Source of the DNA: DSUN01 sp035527715
Lineage (GTDB): Bacteria > Planctomycetota > PUPC01 > DSUN01
Direction: 5' to 3'
NCBI GenBank assembly: GCA_035527715.1
Contig: DATKZY010000260.1
Coordinates: 1 to 53,919 of the forward strand
Length of the DNA: 53,919 bases
The position numbers and the translations under genes were made by a program. The notes beneath the pieces are model-generated. The model saw only the letters and a program-made list of their open reading frames with translations, ran no database searches and had not been told where the DNA came from. Shown here piece after piece: positions 31,702 through 41,012 of this stretch; within the stretch, counting starts at the first letter, position 1, and each line of letters opens with the position of its first letter.

Positions 31702-32530
31702 AGTCTACCACCCAAGACGTCGTGTGGCACATAAAGTCCACCGACTCCAACTCACGGGTGTCACGCCGCTCGGCGGTACCACTTCAGCGGGCCGCCGAGG
31801 GACTCCCCGCAGTCGGTTCGGCCGCATCGGCGGGCGCTTGGCCTGGAAGCGTTGCAGGGCCCCTGGAGCCGAGCCTGAGGACGTCGGCCCGTCAAGGGTA
31901 TCGCCCTGCACGGAGAAGGCGGCAACACGGCGTCTCCCCGCCCCATGCCACGTTTGGCCTTCCCGCAAGCATCGCGTCACACGATACTTACGCCGATGTG
32001 CGTGACCAGTATCTTCTTGAATTCCGACCGCACGGGTGTCACTCCGCGTCTTCGGGCGGCCTGAAGCCGAGATCAAGCTTCTCCGCAGTGCCCGCCGCCA
32101 GCAGGGCCTCTACCAGCTCTGCGCCGACTTCTGCGACTCCGAGACCGCCACCTGCACCCGCTGCCCCCTCGTGCGCCTGCTCGATGCGTAGGCGTGCAGT
32201 CCACCATGTTGCCGGAGCACACAACCGCGTTGCTTCCGGTCAACATGGCGTAAGCATCGCACTGATAAGCACTTAGGCCGCTATCTGCTGAGATCAGGCC
32301 CCAAGCATGTTGCCGTCCGTCAACATCGGGCTACGAGGGCCGCTCGGGTGACATCCAGGCCATCTGCGGTGATGGACGTAAGTCGCTGGTGCTACACGGT
32401 TTATGCTCCTATGCGGCGAAGCGGAGATCCCCTGCGTTCGGGCGAGCGGCCGGCACGCGAATTGCTGCGGGTCATCAAAATAGGGTGTGAAGTCATGCCA
32501 TCGGGTCTTTACGCATGGGGGATTTATCGG
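31702..32530. other. Gene-poor stretch with a gene fragment and imperfect palindromes
   Basis: Apart from the DUF2851 fragment at 32036-32191, no protein is supported. After the fragment, CCACCATGTTGCCGG (near 32201) faces CCGGTCAACATGG (near 32237), and GCATGTTG...TCAACATCGG recurs near 32306-32331. From 31750 to 32035 I see only short open frames without ribosome sites. No clear promoter precedes the PEP-CTERM gene. Confidence 0.35.
32036..32191 (+). pseudogene. Duplicated 3' end of the DUF2851 gene
   Basis: The frame from 32051 reads FGRPEAEIKLLRSARRQQGL, then YQLCADFCDSETATCTRCPL and VRLLDA, ending at TAG 32189-32191. It matches the last 46 residues of the DUF2851 protein at 27691-27830 with about four to five substitutions. 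DNA similarity begins abruptly about 15 nt before the frame shown. There is no start codon or N-terminal part. It is either the scar of a tandem duplication or one of two direct repeats left when the heparinase-like gene was inserted. Confidence 0.85.
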
Positions 32531-34351
32531 ATGTGGCCACGATCCGACACCCTCTGCCGAGTGGTGTTCCTCGCCATTCTCGCGCTTGCCGCCGGCCCTG
32601 CCCAGGCGGTCGTCATTGACGAGTTCAGCGGCTCGCTGTCCTGGTCCGCCTACCACATGACGCTGTCCCAGTCGGGCGGCTACCTGAACGCCACGCCGAC
32701 GGGGGACGACCCGCAGTTCTACCGCAATGACTTCCTCACGTCGGGTGGCGGGCTGGAGGGTGGAGCCAATCCGTACGTCTACGTGCGGATGAGCGCGCCC
32801 ACCGGCAACCCGACCGGCGCGATGCTCTTCTGGGGATTGACCGGCTCCTCGGGCTACTCGTCGAGCCGCCAGCAGGCGTTCACCACCATCGCCGATGGCC
32901 AGTTCCACACGTACGTCATAGACCTCACCGGCAACACTGCCTGGACAGCGAACACGAACACGATCGATTCGATCCGGATCGACCCCACCGCCAATACGGG
33001 GTGGGTGGCTGGGCAGGCGTTCCAGGTGGACTGGATCCGCGCCAGCCCGTCGCCGACGAACCCCAACCTCCAGGGCATTGACCAGTTCACCGACGGGGTG
33101 AGGACCGGCTGGGCGACCCTGAACCAGATGGGCTCGGTGAGCGAGAGCGGGGGCCTCTTCACGGCCACCTCGACGGGCGGCGACCCCTTCATGCGCCGCG
33201 ACAACTTCGACTTCGCCGGCTCCCAGGCCTGCGTGGTCCAGGTGCGCATGCGCATCGTCTCGGGGTCGAGCGCCTCGAGCATGCGAATCTACTACACGAC
33301 CACCGCCGATGGGTCGGAGGACGAGGTCATGGCCGGCGGGCGGGCCCTCTTCACCGACGGGGAGTTCCACACCTACATCGTGGACTTCAGTAACTCCGGC
33401 TCGGGCGCCGGCGGCTGGACGAACAACACCATTCGCACCCTCCGCCTGGACCCGACTGGGGCCAACGGCTCCACCTTCCAGATTGACTCGGTCCTCGTGC
33501 TCGACAGCGTGCCGGGGAAGGTGAGCCTCTCGGATCCCGCCGCAGCGACCGTGATCGCGGGGGGAACGGCCGACCTGGGCGTCACGGTGACCAACAGCGC
33601 CACCGTGGCCAACCCCACGTATGCCACGGTGGACGACCTGGCCTACAGCCTGGACGCGGCGTTCACTGCCGGCAGCGGCACGCCGGGCGCCGCGAGCCCC
33701 GGCACCTCACCGCCCCTGGCGGGCGGGGCCAGCCGAGCGCACACCGTGGCTGCGTCGTCCAGCGTCGCCGGCACACACACGGTCACATTCACCGGGACGG
33801 GGAACGACAGCCAGCTCGCCCAGACGCTGAGCGTCCTGCTCACCGTGCTGGACCACTCGGATGCGGACTTCGCGGACCCTGTGTCGCCCGGCACGGCGAC
33901 GCTCTCTGGCGACCGGAACACGCTCTGGGTGGACTTCGGCAACGTGTGGTGCACGCTGGGGCACGCGGACGCCGCGTTCGACATCCTCGCCTCCGTGACC
34001 ACGCCGGGCATGACGGCGAGGCTGGACTTGGACTCGATCGAGGGAAGCGGCGACACGAGCGCGATCTACCTGCTCACCGGGGATACCGCGTTTCAGAACC
34101 TCGCCGCGGGGTCGAGGGAGTCGTACGTCTTCCGCCTCGACACGACCGCAATTGGGGACTTCTCCGCCCAGTATCTCTTCTACTTCTCGGACGAGGATCT
34201 GCCGGGGGCGACGAGCTACGCGCTCACGCTGAACGTGAGCGGCAGCGTCGTGCCGGAGCCGGCCACCGCCGTCCTGTTCCTGATCGGGGTGGGCCTGGCG
34301 CGCCGCGCGGCGCGGCGGCGCCGGCGCGAGGCCCCACCACAGCCCAGATAG
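32531..34351 (+). CDS. PEP-CTERM protein with repeated CBM-like domains
   Basis: The 606-residue protein has a signal peptide (FLAILALAAGPAQA) and ends VPEPATAVLFLIGVGLARRA plus an Arg-rich tail, a PEP-CTERM sorting signal recognised by exosortase. Two beta-sandwich repeats follow the signal (DEFSGSLSWSAYHMTLSQSG and DQFTDGVRTGWATLNQMGSV, each ending in a VDFxNSGSG- or IDLTGNT-type strand), then choice-of-anchor-like regions. It is a surface or exopolysaccharide-associated protein without enzymatic motifs. Start ATG 32531 has GGGGGA upstream and places the signal peptide at the N-terminus; ATG 32495 is an alternative. Confidence 0.78.
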   Translation: MWPRSDTLCRVVFLAILALAAGPAQAVVIDEFSGSLSWSAYHMTLSQSGGYLNATPTGDDPQFYRNDFLTSGGGLEGGANPYVYVRMSAPTGNPTGAMLFWGLTGSSGYSSSRQQAFTTIADGQFHTYVIDLTGNTAWTANTNTIDSIRIDPTANTGWVAGQAFQVDWIRASPSPTNPNLQGIDQFTDGVRTGWATLNQMGSVSESGGLFTATSTGGDPFMRRDNFDFAGSQACVVQVRMRIVSGSSASSMRIYYTTTADGSEDEVMAGGRALFTDGEFHTYIVDFSNSGSGAGGWTNNTIRTLRLDPTGANGSTFQIDSVLVLDSVPGKVSLSDPAAATVIAGGTADLGVTVTNSATVANPTYATVDDLAYSLDAAFTAGSGTPGAASPGTSPPLAGGASRAHTVAASSSVAGTHTVTFTGTGNDSQLAQTLSVLLTVLDHSDADFADPVSPGTATLSGDRNTLWVDFGNVWCTLGHADAAFDILASVTTPGMTARLDLDSIEGSGDTSAIYLLTGDTAFQNLAAGSRESYVFRLDTTAIGDFSAQYLFYFSDEDLPGATSYALTLNVSGSVVPEPATAVLFLIGVGLARRAARRRRREAPPQPR

Positions 34352-34374
34352 CCTGCCCGTGCGTCCAGCACCCC

Positions 34375-34403
34375 TTGTCCGATTCCCAGGGAAGCAGTAC
34401 AAT
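34375..34403 (+). promoter_or_regulatory. Promoter of the DUF4091 gene
   Basis: TTGTCC at 34375-34380 and TACAAT at 34398-34403 are 17 nt apart, 36 nt before the ATG at 34439. Confidence 0.55.
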
Positions 34404-34438
34404 TGCGGCGCAGCGGGGCGGGCGGGAGAGCAGCGCGC

Positions 34439-36361
34439 ATGAGGACGGCTCGCGGGTTTCTGTCACTCGTCTTGTGGGCCTGCTGGGCCAGTGGGGCCGT
34501 GGCGTCGGCGCAGGAGGCGGAGGCGACCTTCTGGAACGGCAATCCGGCGGCGCCGCACCTGGACATCGTGGGCGATGAGGGCGGGGGGGAGCTGAGGCCC
34601 ATCCGCATCGTGGGTGCGAGGAACGGCCGCTTCTCGGGCAAGGTCGTCGTGTGCTCGGCGGGCGCCCTGAAGAGCATCTCGGCGAAGGTGAGCGACCTCC
34701 AGGCAGCCGACAGGAAGAGCACGATCCCTGCCTCGCAGGTGCAGATGCGATTCGCCACCGGCTGGCTCAAGAGCGGCTGGAACGTCCAACCCAAGGCCGG
34801 CAGCACCTTCGACATCCTGAGCGCGGACGCCCCGGACGACGAGGTGCCGCCGATCGCCAAGGCCGACAAGTATCACCCCTGGGTGAAGACGGGGCGCTCC
34901 TATCTCCCCGTGTGGGTCACCGTGACCGTTCCCCCCGAGGCGCCGGAAGGGGAGTACGCCGGCAGGCTCACCGTCACCGTCGGCGGAGCATCCCGAGTCA
35001 TCGAGGTCGCGCTCGCCATCCATGGGTATACGCTCCCGGGCCCCAGGGACTACAAGACTTGGATCGAGACCATCCAGTCGCCGGATACCCTCGCCCTGGA
35101 GTACGGCGTTCCCCTCTGGTCCGAGAGGCACTGGCAGCTCATCGAGCAGTCGCTCCGCTACGGCGCCCTGCTGGGGAACAAGACGGCCTACTTCCCCCTC
35201 CTGTGCGAGAGCAACTTCGGGAACGCGGAGTCCGCGGTCCGCTGGGTCAAGGGGGGCGCGGGCGAGTATGCGTACGACTTCCGCATCGTCGAGCGGTACC
35301 TGGACCTGCAAACGAAGGTGCAGGGCAAGCCGCAGATCGTGTGCTTCCCGATCTGGGACACCTTTCTCGAGGGAGGGCAATTCTCGGGCGACATCAAGTA
35401 CGAGCCCAAGGAGGCACGCACGCAGCGCCTGGCCTACCGGGGAAGCGGGCCGGAGGTCACCCTCCTCGATGCCGCGACGGGGAAGACGGCGAAGCTCATG
35501 CTTCCCCAGTTCAGCGACCCGGCGAGCGCGGCCCTGTGGATGCCGCTCCTGCGGCAGCTCCCGGACCTGCTCAGGAAGCGGGGGCTGGAGGAGGCACTGT
35601 TCTTCGGCGTAGCGAACGACGCGGCGCCTCATCCGTCCTGCCTCGACCTCGTGGGCAGGAGCGTGCCCGGCGCGAAATGGGTGATCCACGCGCACAGCTT
35701 CTACGGCGGGAAGGACAAGAAGGCGAACTTCCAGTACGCCGCCTTCGTGTGGGGCGTGAAGGGCTTCTGCACGGGCGAGAAGGGGTGGGAGAAGCCGTTC
35801 CTCCTCACGCAGTTCCTCCGCAACATGGCCGACCACTACCCGATCACGACCTATCGCCTGGCCCCTGAGGTGAACATCACCGGCGGCCAGCGCGGGCTGG
35901 GGAGGATCGGCCTCGACTACTGGCCCGTGCTCAGAAACCCCAGAGGCGTTCGCTCGGGGCGGGTCAGCGGGCGCTATCCCAAGGCATCCTGGCGCAACCT
36001 CAATATCACGGATTCCCTCCTCGCCCCCGGCAAGGATGGCCCACTGGCGACGGCACGCTTCGAGATGCTCCTCGAGGGGGTTCAGGAGTGCGAGGCACGC
36101 ATCGCCATTCAGACCGCGTTGGACGGTGGGAAGGTGCCTCCGCCCCTCGCCGACGAGTGCAGGCACGTGCTGGCGCGGCGCGACGAGTTTCTGAAGAAGG
36201 CGGCCATCGTCCAGGGCACGGGCCGCCTGTGGTTCGCCGACGCGACTCCGAGCGAGGAGGCATACCTCGGCTACGCCGCGGGCTGGCAGGAGCAATCGGG
36301 GCAGCTCTACCGGGCCGCCGCCGGCGTGGCGAACATCGCTGGAAAGCACGACAGACCGTGA
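34439..36361 (+). CDS. Secreted DUF4091 / GH123-like glycoside hydrolase-type protein
   Basis: The 640-residue protein starts with a signal peptide (FLSLVLWACWASGAVASA). The N-terminal beta domain ends in WVTVTVPPEAPEGEYAGRLT, the usual linker before a TIM-barrel. The barrel part contains GNKTAYFPLLCESNF and PQIVCFPIWDTFLEGGQFSG. The C-terminal DUF4091 region reads WRNLNITDSLLAPGKDGPL then FEMLLEGVQECEARI, a strong family signature. DUF4091 proteins are related to GH123-type hydrolases and act on unknown glycans. No obvious catalytic Asp-Glu pair can be fixed by eye. The gene has its own promoter and stands next to a PEP-CTERM protein. Confidence 0.75.
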   Translation: MRTARGFLSLVLWACWASGAVASAQEAEATFWNGNPAAPHLDIVGDEGGGELRPIRIVGARNGRFSGKVVVCSAGALKSISAKVSDLQAADRKSTIPASQVQMRFATGWLKSGWNVQPKAGSTFDILSADAPDDEVPPIAKADKYHPWVKTGRSYLPVWVTVTVPPEAPEGEYAGRLTVTVGGASRVIEVALAIHGYTLPGPRDYKTWIETIQSPDTLALEYGVPLWSERHWQLIEQSLRYGALLGNKTAYFPLLCESNFGNAESAVRWVKGGAGEYAYDFRIVERYLDLQTKVQGKPQIVCFPIWDTFLEGGQFSGDIKYEPKEARTQRLAYRGSGPEVTLLDAATGKTAKLMLPQFSDPASAALWMPLLRQLPDLLRKRGLEEALFFGVANDAAPHPSCLDLVGRSVPGAKWVIHAHSFYGGKDKKANFQYAAFVWGVKGFCTGEKGWEKPFLLTQFLRNMADHYPITTYRLAPEVNITGGQRGLGRIGLDYWPVLRNPRGVRSGRVSGRYPKASWRNLNITDSLLAPGKDGPLATARFEMLLEGVQECEARIAIQTALDGGKVPPPLADECRHVLARRDEFLKKAAIVQGTGRLWFADATPSEEAYLGYAAGWQEQSGQLYRAAAGVANIAGKHDRP

Positions 36362-36483
36362 CCCGACGCATCCCACAGGTGCTCGCATGGCTGAACACTG
36401 CCTCTGTCGCGACGGCCCTGGGCGGCTACAAGCCTGTCGCGCCGAAGCTGGCCGACGAGTACCGCGAGGCGGCGGCAGCGTGA
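36358..36483 (+). CDS. Possible 41-residue frame overlapping the DUF4091 stop
   Basis: A GTG overlaps the upstream TGA (GTGA) and opens 41 codons, VTRRIPQVLAWLNTASVATA onward, ending EYREAAAA before the convergent gene. Translational coupling is possible but there is no ribosome site and the family is unknown. It could equally be the untranslated tail of the DUF4091 gene. Confidence 0.2.
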   Translation: MTRRIPQVLAWLNTASVATALGGYKPVAPKLADEYREAAAA

Positions 36484-36498
36484 CAGGGTGCGATCCCA

Positions 36499-38661
36499 TC
36501 ACTCCGGCGGCGGGCCGCACTCGACGAGGTCGGTGCGGTAGAAGCTCCGGTCGCTGAAGATGTCCGACCACCGCACCTCGTCGCGAAAGTGCTCTGGGTC
36601 GAGTTCCTGCAACAGGGCCAGTGTGCCGACTACGGCCAGCAGCAGGTGCGCGTCGGGGGTTGCCGCGAGGAACCCGGCGAATCGCTCGCGGACGAGCCGG
36701 CCGTGGCGCTGCGCCGCGGCCGCGATGTCGGCCGCGCGGTGCTCGGGCGCGAGCGACCGCATGTAGGCCAGGCCATACAGGGCGTCCAACTCCATGTAGT
36801 TGCCGAACCCGAGCCAGCTGCCGTCGGGCCGCTGCATGGCCAGGATGCTGTCAATCACCTGCTTCGGATAGGGGAAGCGCCGCCCGTGGTGCTGGTAGAT
36901 GGGCCAGATGTGAGCGGCCCCGCCGAGCACCTCGATGCGTTGCCCCGCCTGCGGCACTCCCTTGCGCCACCAGCCTGTCTGCGGGTCCAGGTTGGCGTCG
37001 AGCCACTGAAACACCCGCTCGCGCCACGCCGGGCGGCAGCGCCTTGAAAGGCTGTAGCAGTGCATCCCGCCCCAGAAGAGGTGCGACGCCGACCACTGGC
37101 GCTCCCAGTGGATCTTCTCGAGCCACGGCTCGATCTCCGCGTCGTCGTCGAACTCGTCGTAGAGGGACACGGGATGCTTCTGCCTGCCGCCGAGCACGGC
37201 GAGGGCGCCGATGACCATGCCGTTCGCGTGCTGCGCGGAGTGCCGTCCGCCCGGGTAGGTGCCATCCCCGCGCGCGAATGAGTTGATGTGGTCAATCCAC
37301 TGCTGCCGTTGCGCGGGAGTCAGCGTCCGGGCCAGATCCTCACCCATGCAGGCGCGGGTCCAGGCGACATCGCAGGTCGCGTAGAGGGTCCCGAGCGCGT
37401 TCGGCGCGGCGCGCTCGCGCACCACGCCGTAGGGCCTGTCCTTCACCTGGAGCGATTCGCAATAGGCCATGACCTGCCGCCGCACCGCCGCCAGGTCCAT
37501 CCGATCCCCGGCGACGGACGCCTCCCCAACGGCGGGCAGCCGCCCCTCGCGCACGAGGTGGAGCACCTCGCTCGCCGCGAGCAGAAACGTGCCCGTCACG
37601 TATTCGTGCGAGTCCTTCTCGGTCACGTCGGCCGGGCGGTCGCCGACGCGCTGGCCCCACTGCACCTTGCCTTCGGGGCTCACGCATGCCGTCAGGCCCC
37701 GCCAGGCCCGGGCCACGGCCTGGGCGTAGCGGTCCTCGGCCAGGAGCTTGTGGCGAATGCCCCAGGCCAGCCCGTAGCAGAAGAAGCCCGTGCCGCTGGA
37801 CTCGGGCGCGGCGATCTGCTGCGGGTCGGCCAGGTTCGGCCGCCACAGCCCGTCGGCAGCTTGGCAGACGACGAGCGCGGCCGCCATGCTCTTGAACAGC
37901 TCCACGTAGCGGGGGCGCTGCGGGTCGTCTTCGGGCAGACACTCAAGCACCCGCGCGAGGCCGGCAAAAACCCAGCCATTGCCGCGCGACCAGAGGACCT
38001 TCTTGCCGCCGGGGCTCTTCTGGCCGATGAACCGCCGGTCGCGGTAGTACAGGTTCTCGGCCTTGTCGAGCAACTCGCCGGTCACGTCCCAGAAGAAGCG
38101 GTGCATTGTCTCGAGGTGCTTCCTGTCGCCTGTGGCCTTGGCCAGCATGGCCAGGGCGGCCGCGCCGTAAAGCGAATCGGCGTAGCTGCGGCCGCCCCCC
38201 AGGTACCAGCGTTCGGCGCCGGCCGGCGAGTTGGGCGCGTTTGTGCCGAGCCACGCGATGGCCGAACGAATCATCGCCTCGTCGCGCTTGAGGAAGTAAA
38301 GCTCGAGCCAGGTCTGGACGCAGAAGAGGCGGTTCGCGCCGCCGCGCTCGGTGCCGACCTGCCACTGGTGGAGGCGGCCCCACGCCAGCGCCTGGGCCAG
38401 GAGGCGCTCGTCGCCCGTCGCCTTCTGGGCGGCCATCACGCCCGTGTACCAGGTGCCGCGCTCCCAGTTGCGGTCGGTCTCCCTCATCACGGGGTGCGCG
38501 CTCTGCCAGTCGTTCGCGCGGTGCATCAGGCGCACGATGGCATCGGGCTGGAACAGATCCTGGCCGCCTTCCTCCGCGGCCCAGGCCACGCTGGCGGTCA
38601 GCAGGCCGGCCAGGATACAGTGCCGTGTCGTGTGCGATTTCTTGTGGACCGGGTGCGTCAC
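36499..38661 (-). CDS. GH88/GH105-type unsaturated uronyl hydrolase with second toroid-like domain
   Basis: The 720-residue protein has a signal peptide (LAGLLTASVAWA). Residues about 25-385 are a GH88/105 alpha/alpha toroid: MRETDRNWERGTWYTGVMAA, SYADSLYGAAALAMLAKATG (with the conserved Asp) and WSRGNGWVFAGLARVLECLP. Such enzymes hydrolyse unsaturated uronic-acid ends produced by polysaccharide lyases. Residues 410-720 form another helical domain (YATCDVAWTRACMGEDLART, WWRKGVPQAGQRIEVLGGAA), possibly a second toroid, which is unusual for the family. A GTG start at 38661 is chosen because a TATAAT box occupies the upstream ATG at 38694. AAGGA precedes the GTG. Confidence 0.78.
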   Translation of the reverse strand: MTHPVHKKSHTTRHCILAGLLTASVAWAAEEGGQDLFQPDAIVRLMHRANDWQSAHPVMRETDRNWERGTWYTGVMAAQKATGDERLLAQALAWGRLHQWQVGTERGGANRLFCVQTWLELYFLKRDEAMIRSAIAWLGTNAPNSPAGAERWYLGGGRSYADSLYGAAALAMLAKATGDRKHLETMHRFFWDVTGELLDKAENLYYRDRRFIGQKSPGGKKVLWSRGNGWVFAGLARVLECLPEDDPQRPRYVELFKSMAAALVVCQAADGLWRPNLADPQQIAAPESSGTGFFCYGLAWGIRHKLLAEDRYAQAVARAWRGLTACVSPEGKVQWGQRVGDRPADVTEKDSHEYVTGTFLLAASEVLHLVREGRLPAVGEASVAGDRMDLAAVRRQVMAYCESLQVKDRPYGVVRERAAPNALGTLYATCDVAWTRACMGEDLARTLTPAQRQQWIDHINSFARGDGTYPGGRHSAQHANGMVIGALAVLGGRQKHPVSLYDEFDDDAEIEPWLEKIHWERQWSASHLFWGGMHCYSLSRRCRPAWRERVFQWLDANLDPQTGWWRKGVPQAGQRIEVLGGAAHIWPIYQHHGRRFPYPKQVIDSILAMQRPDGSWLGFGNYMELDALYGLAYMRSLAPEHRAADIAAAAQRHGRLVRERFAGFLAATPDAHLLLAVVGTLALLQELDPEHFRDEVRWSDIFSDRSFYRTDLVECGPPPE

Positions 38662-38692
38662 CGCGGCTTCCTTGCCCTCCGGCGTCGGGCTC

Positions 38693-38721
38693 ATTATAGG
38701 CAAACGCAGCGGCGGCGGCAA
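38693..38721 (-). promoter_or_regulatory. Promoter of the GH105-type gene
   Basis: On the minus strand TTGCCG (38721-38716) and TATAAT (38698-38693) are 17 nt apart. The -10 box overlaps the ATG that would otherwise be the first start, so translation must begin downstream at the GTG at 38661. Confidence 0.6.
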
Positions 38722-38724
38722 CGC

Positions 38725-38753
38725 TTGAGTTCCCGTGGCAATCGTGCTATCGT
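38725..38753 (+). promoter_or_regulatory. Promoter of the beta-helix gene
   Basis: TTGAGT at 38725-38730 and TATCGT at 38748-38753 are 17 nt apart. The -35 box begins 4 nt from that of the divergent GH105-type gene, suggesting coordinated control. Confidence 0.5.
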
Positions 38754-38827
38754 CGGTCACGAGCACACGTGTGGAGCGGGGCGACGCGCCCCGCCCCGTG
38801 CGCGGCTGGTGGAAGGAGTGGCAAGCC

Positions 38828-40984
38828 TTGACGCATGGGCTCCCGGTGGTGCGTGCCCTTGTTTGTGCTTCCCTGGTCGCGGCCGCCTCGGCCGGGCAGC
38901 GCGCGGTCATACCGCGGAAGGACCTCAAGCCCGGCGAGGTCGCCGTGACGAAGCCCGGGAACTACGCCGAGGCAGGGAAGACCTACGTGCTCACGAGCGA
39001 CATCGCCAGCGAGGGCACGCCCATCTACCTGGGCAAGGACGTGACGCTCGACCTGAACGGCCACACCATCACCTATGCCGCCGGCCCCTACGAGCACGTG
39101 CCCAACTACGGCTTCGAGGAGGGGCTGAAGGGCTGGGACACGTCGCGGGCGCCGGGGGCGAAGGTCGTCTCCGCCGACATTCGGCCGATGATCGGCAAGA
39201 GCATCTGCGAGCTGCCCGAGGGCCAGGAGCTGATTTCGCCCACCATCACGCTGCCCGTCGCCGACCGCGCCTACTACGCCATGTGCGCCGTGGCCACGCG
39301 CGAGATGGCCGTGACCATCAACGTAGACGACGAGCGGGGGCAGCCCGTGGACTGCAAGTTCCGCTTCGGCGACAAGGTGCGGCCAGCCTGCCCGGAGGAG
39401 CGGCGGTCGCCCAAGCTGGGCGGGGGCGTCGTCTTCGCACTCGTCTTCGGCAAGCCCGCGGGCAAGTACCGCATCCGCGTGAAGGCCGAGAAGGGCAACT
39501 GCCTGATTGACGAGGTGGACATTCGTCCCGCGCTCGACGTCGGCGTGGGAGTCGTGCAGGACATTCGCCCCTGGGCCTACTACAAGTGCATCCTCGACGG
39601 CGACTCGACGGCCTTCTTCAACATCTACGGCAAGGACAAGGCGCTCGGCATCCCCGTCGTGGCCGGGCCGGGCACCGTGACCATCCGCAACGGCGTCATC
39701 CGCAGCGGCACCGTGGGCATCCGCTCGTGGGCCGTGCAATCCACGGCCAAGGACGTGCTGGTCCGTCTCGAGAACGTCAAGGTCGTCGCCTCGGGGATCA
39801 ACACGAACGCGGCCGACATCGTGAAGGCGGAGATCAAGGACTGCCGTTTCGAGGTTGACACGCCCTTCATCATCAACCGCCACGACCAGACCGCTGTGGC
39901 CGTGAACCTGGGCCAGGGCACCGAGATCGCGGGCAACGAGTTCCTCGGCGGCCAGGGCTGCCTGAACCCCGGCGCCGACGCGGCCGTCCACGACAACCTG
40001 TTCGTCAACAACCAGACCGTCACCAACCACTACAGCATCTCCTGCGGGCGGAGCGGCAACCGCATCTTCAACAACCGCTTCGAGCCCATCCAGGGCGCCG
40101 GCATCTACGTCAGCGGCCGGAACCACGACGTGCACCACAACACCTTCCAGATCGCCACCGCCCCGCCCAACTGCGAGTACCGCTACTCCGACTGGAGCCA
40201 GAACGCCATCCGCATGAGCGACTACGACCGCGATCCCGGCAGCCCCGGGAGCTGCTTCGACAACCGCGTGCACCACAACACGATTCACGTCACAGGCCGA
40301 CCCTTCCCGCAATTCGACCGCTACGTGCCCGCCGTCTACGCCTTCCACTACAGTTGCGGCGGCGGCACCAACGCCATCCACGACAACGAGATCGTGGTGG
40401 AGTGCCTGGACCCCAAGAGCAACGTGGCCATCACGGGGCTGTTCATCAGCGGCGCGGTGAAGAGCGGCGCCGAGTGGTTCAACAACCGCATCACGTCGAA
40501 CGTCCCCGCCATCTGGCTCGGCGGCCGCTACGGGCCATCGCGGTTCCACCGCCTCTACAACAACACCATCGTCAAGGCGCCCAACGCCCCGGCCGACTTC
40601 GTGCCCATCAAGATCGGCTGGTGGAAATACACGACCAACGACACGGAGTTCTACTCGAACAAGTTCGAGAACTGCACGTTCGGCATCGCCACCGAGGGCA
40701 CGGGCACGCCCACCTACCTGGTCGGCTGGACCCTCACGGTGAAGGTCGCCGACGCGCAGGGCCAGCCGGTGAAGGCGGCGGAGGTCGCCATCGTCTCCGA
40801 TGCCGACGGCAAGGAAGTGGCCAGAGCCAGGACGGATGAGAAGGGCCTGGTGAAAGCCATGCTGGCCGAGTACCGCGTGAACGGAAAGGAGAGGGCCGCC
40901 TGCTCCGGCTACACCATCAAGGCCGGCGGCAAGGAGCGGAAGGTGACGCTGGGCCAGGACGTGGAGGTGCTCATCCAGCCATAG
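38828..40984 (+). CDS. Secreted right-handed parallel beta-helix protein
   Basis: The 718-residue protein begins at TTG 38828 (GGAAGGAG upstream), giving a signal peptide (ALVCASLVAAASA). After a beta-sandwich (about 90-240) come repeating coils with Asn ladders: VTIRNGVIRSGTVGIRSWAV, NRIFNNRFEPIQGAGIYVSG, HDVHHNTFQI, NAIHDNEIVVECLD, FHRLYNNTIVKAPNAP. This is a pectate-lyase-like beta-helix of the kind used by polysaccharide lyases, hydrolases or epimerases. The C-terminus (TVKVADAQGQPVKAAEVAIV) is an Ig/carboxypeptidase-regulatory-like domain. Divergence from the GH105-type gene suggests joint action on a uronate-containing glycan. Its stop codon lies in a palindrome shared with rbfA. Confidence 0.75.
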   Translation: MTHGLPVVRALVCASLVAAASAGQRAVIPRKDLKPGEVAVTKPGNYAEAGKTYVLTSDIASEGTPIYLGKDVTLDLNGHTITYAAGPYEHVPNYGFEEGLKGWDTSRAPGAKVVSADIRPMIGKSICELPEGQELISPTITLPVADRAYYAMCAVATREMAVTINVDDERGQPVDCKFRFGDKVRPACPEERRSPKLGGGVVFALVFGKPAGKYRIRVKAEKGNCLIDEVDIRPALDVGVGVVQDIRPWAYYKCILDGDSTAFFNIYGKDKALGIPVVAGPGTVTIRNGVIRSGTVGIRSWAVQSTAKDVLVRLENVKVVASGINTNAADIVKAEIKDCRFEVDTPFIINRHDQTAVAVNLGQGTEIAGNEFLGGQGCLNPGADAAVHDNLFVNNQTVTNHYSISCGRSGNRIFNNRFEPIQGAGIYVSGRNHDVHHNTFQIATAPPNCEYRYSDWSQNAIRMSDYDRDPGSPGSCFDNRVHHNTIHVTGRPFPQFDRYVPAVYAFHYSCGGGTNAIHDNEIVVECLDPKSNVAITGLFISGAVKSGAEWFNNRITSNVPAIWLGGRYGPSRFHRLYNNTIVKAPNAPADFVPIKIGWWKYTTNDTEFYSNKFENCTFGIATEGTGTPTYLVGWTLTVKVADAQGQPVKAAEVAIVSDADGKEVARARTDEKGLVKAMLAEYRVNGKERAACSGYTIKAGGKERKVTLGQDVEVLIQP

Positions 40985-41012
40985 CCCGCACTTCTCACCG
41001 AAGTGCGGGCTA
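40982..41012. terminator. Bidirectional hairpin containing both stop codons
   Basis: TAGCCCGCACTTC (40982-40994) and GAAGTGCGGGCTA (41000-41012) form a perfect 13-bp stem with a five-base loop. The first TAG is the stop of the beta-helix gene and the complement of the terminal CTA is the stop of rbfA, so both convergent genes end exactly in this palindrome. Confidence 0.75.
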
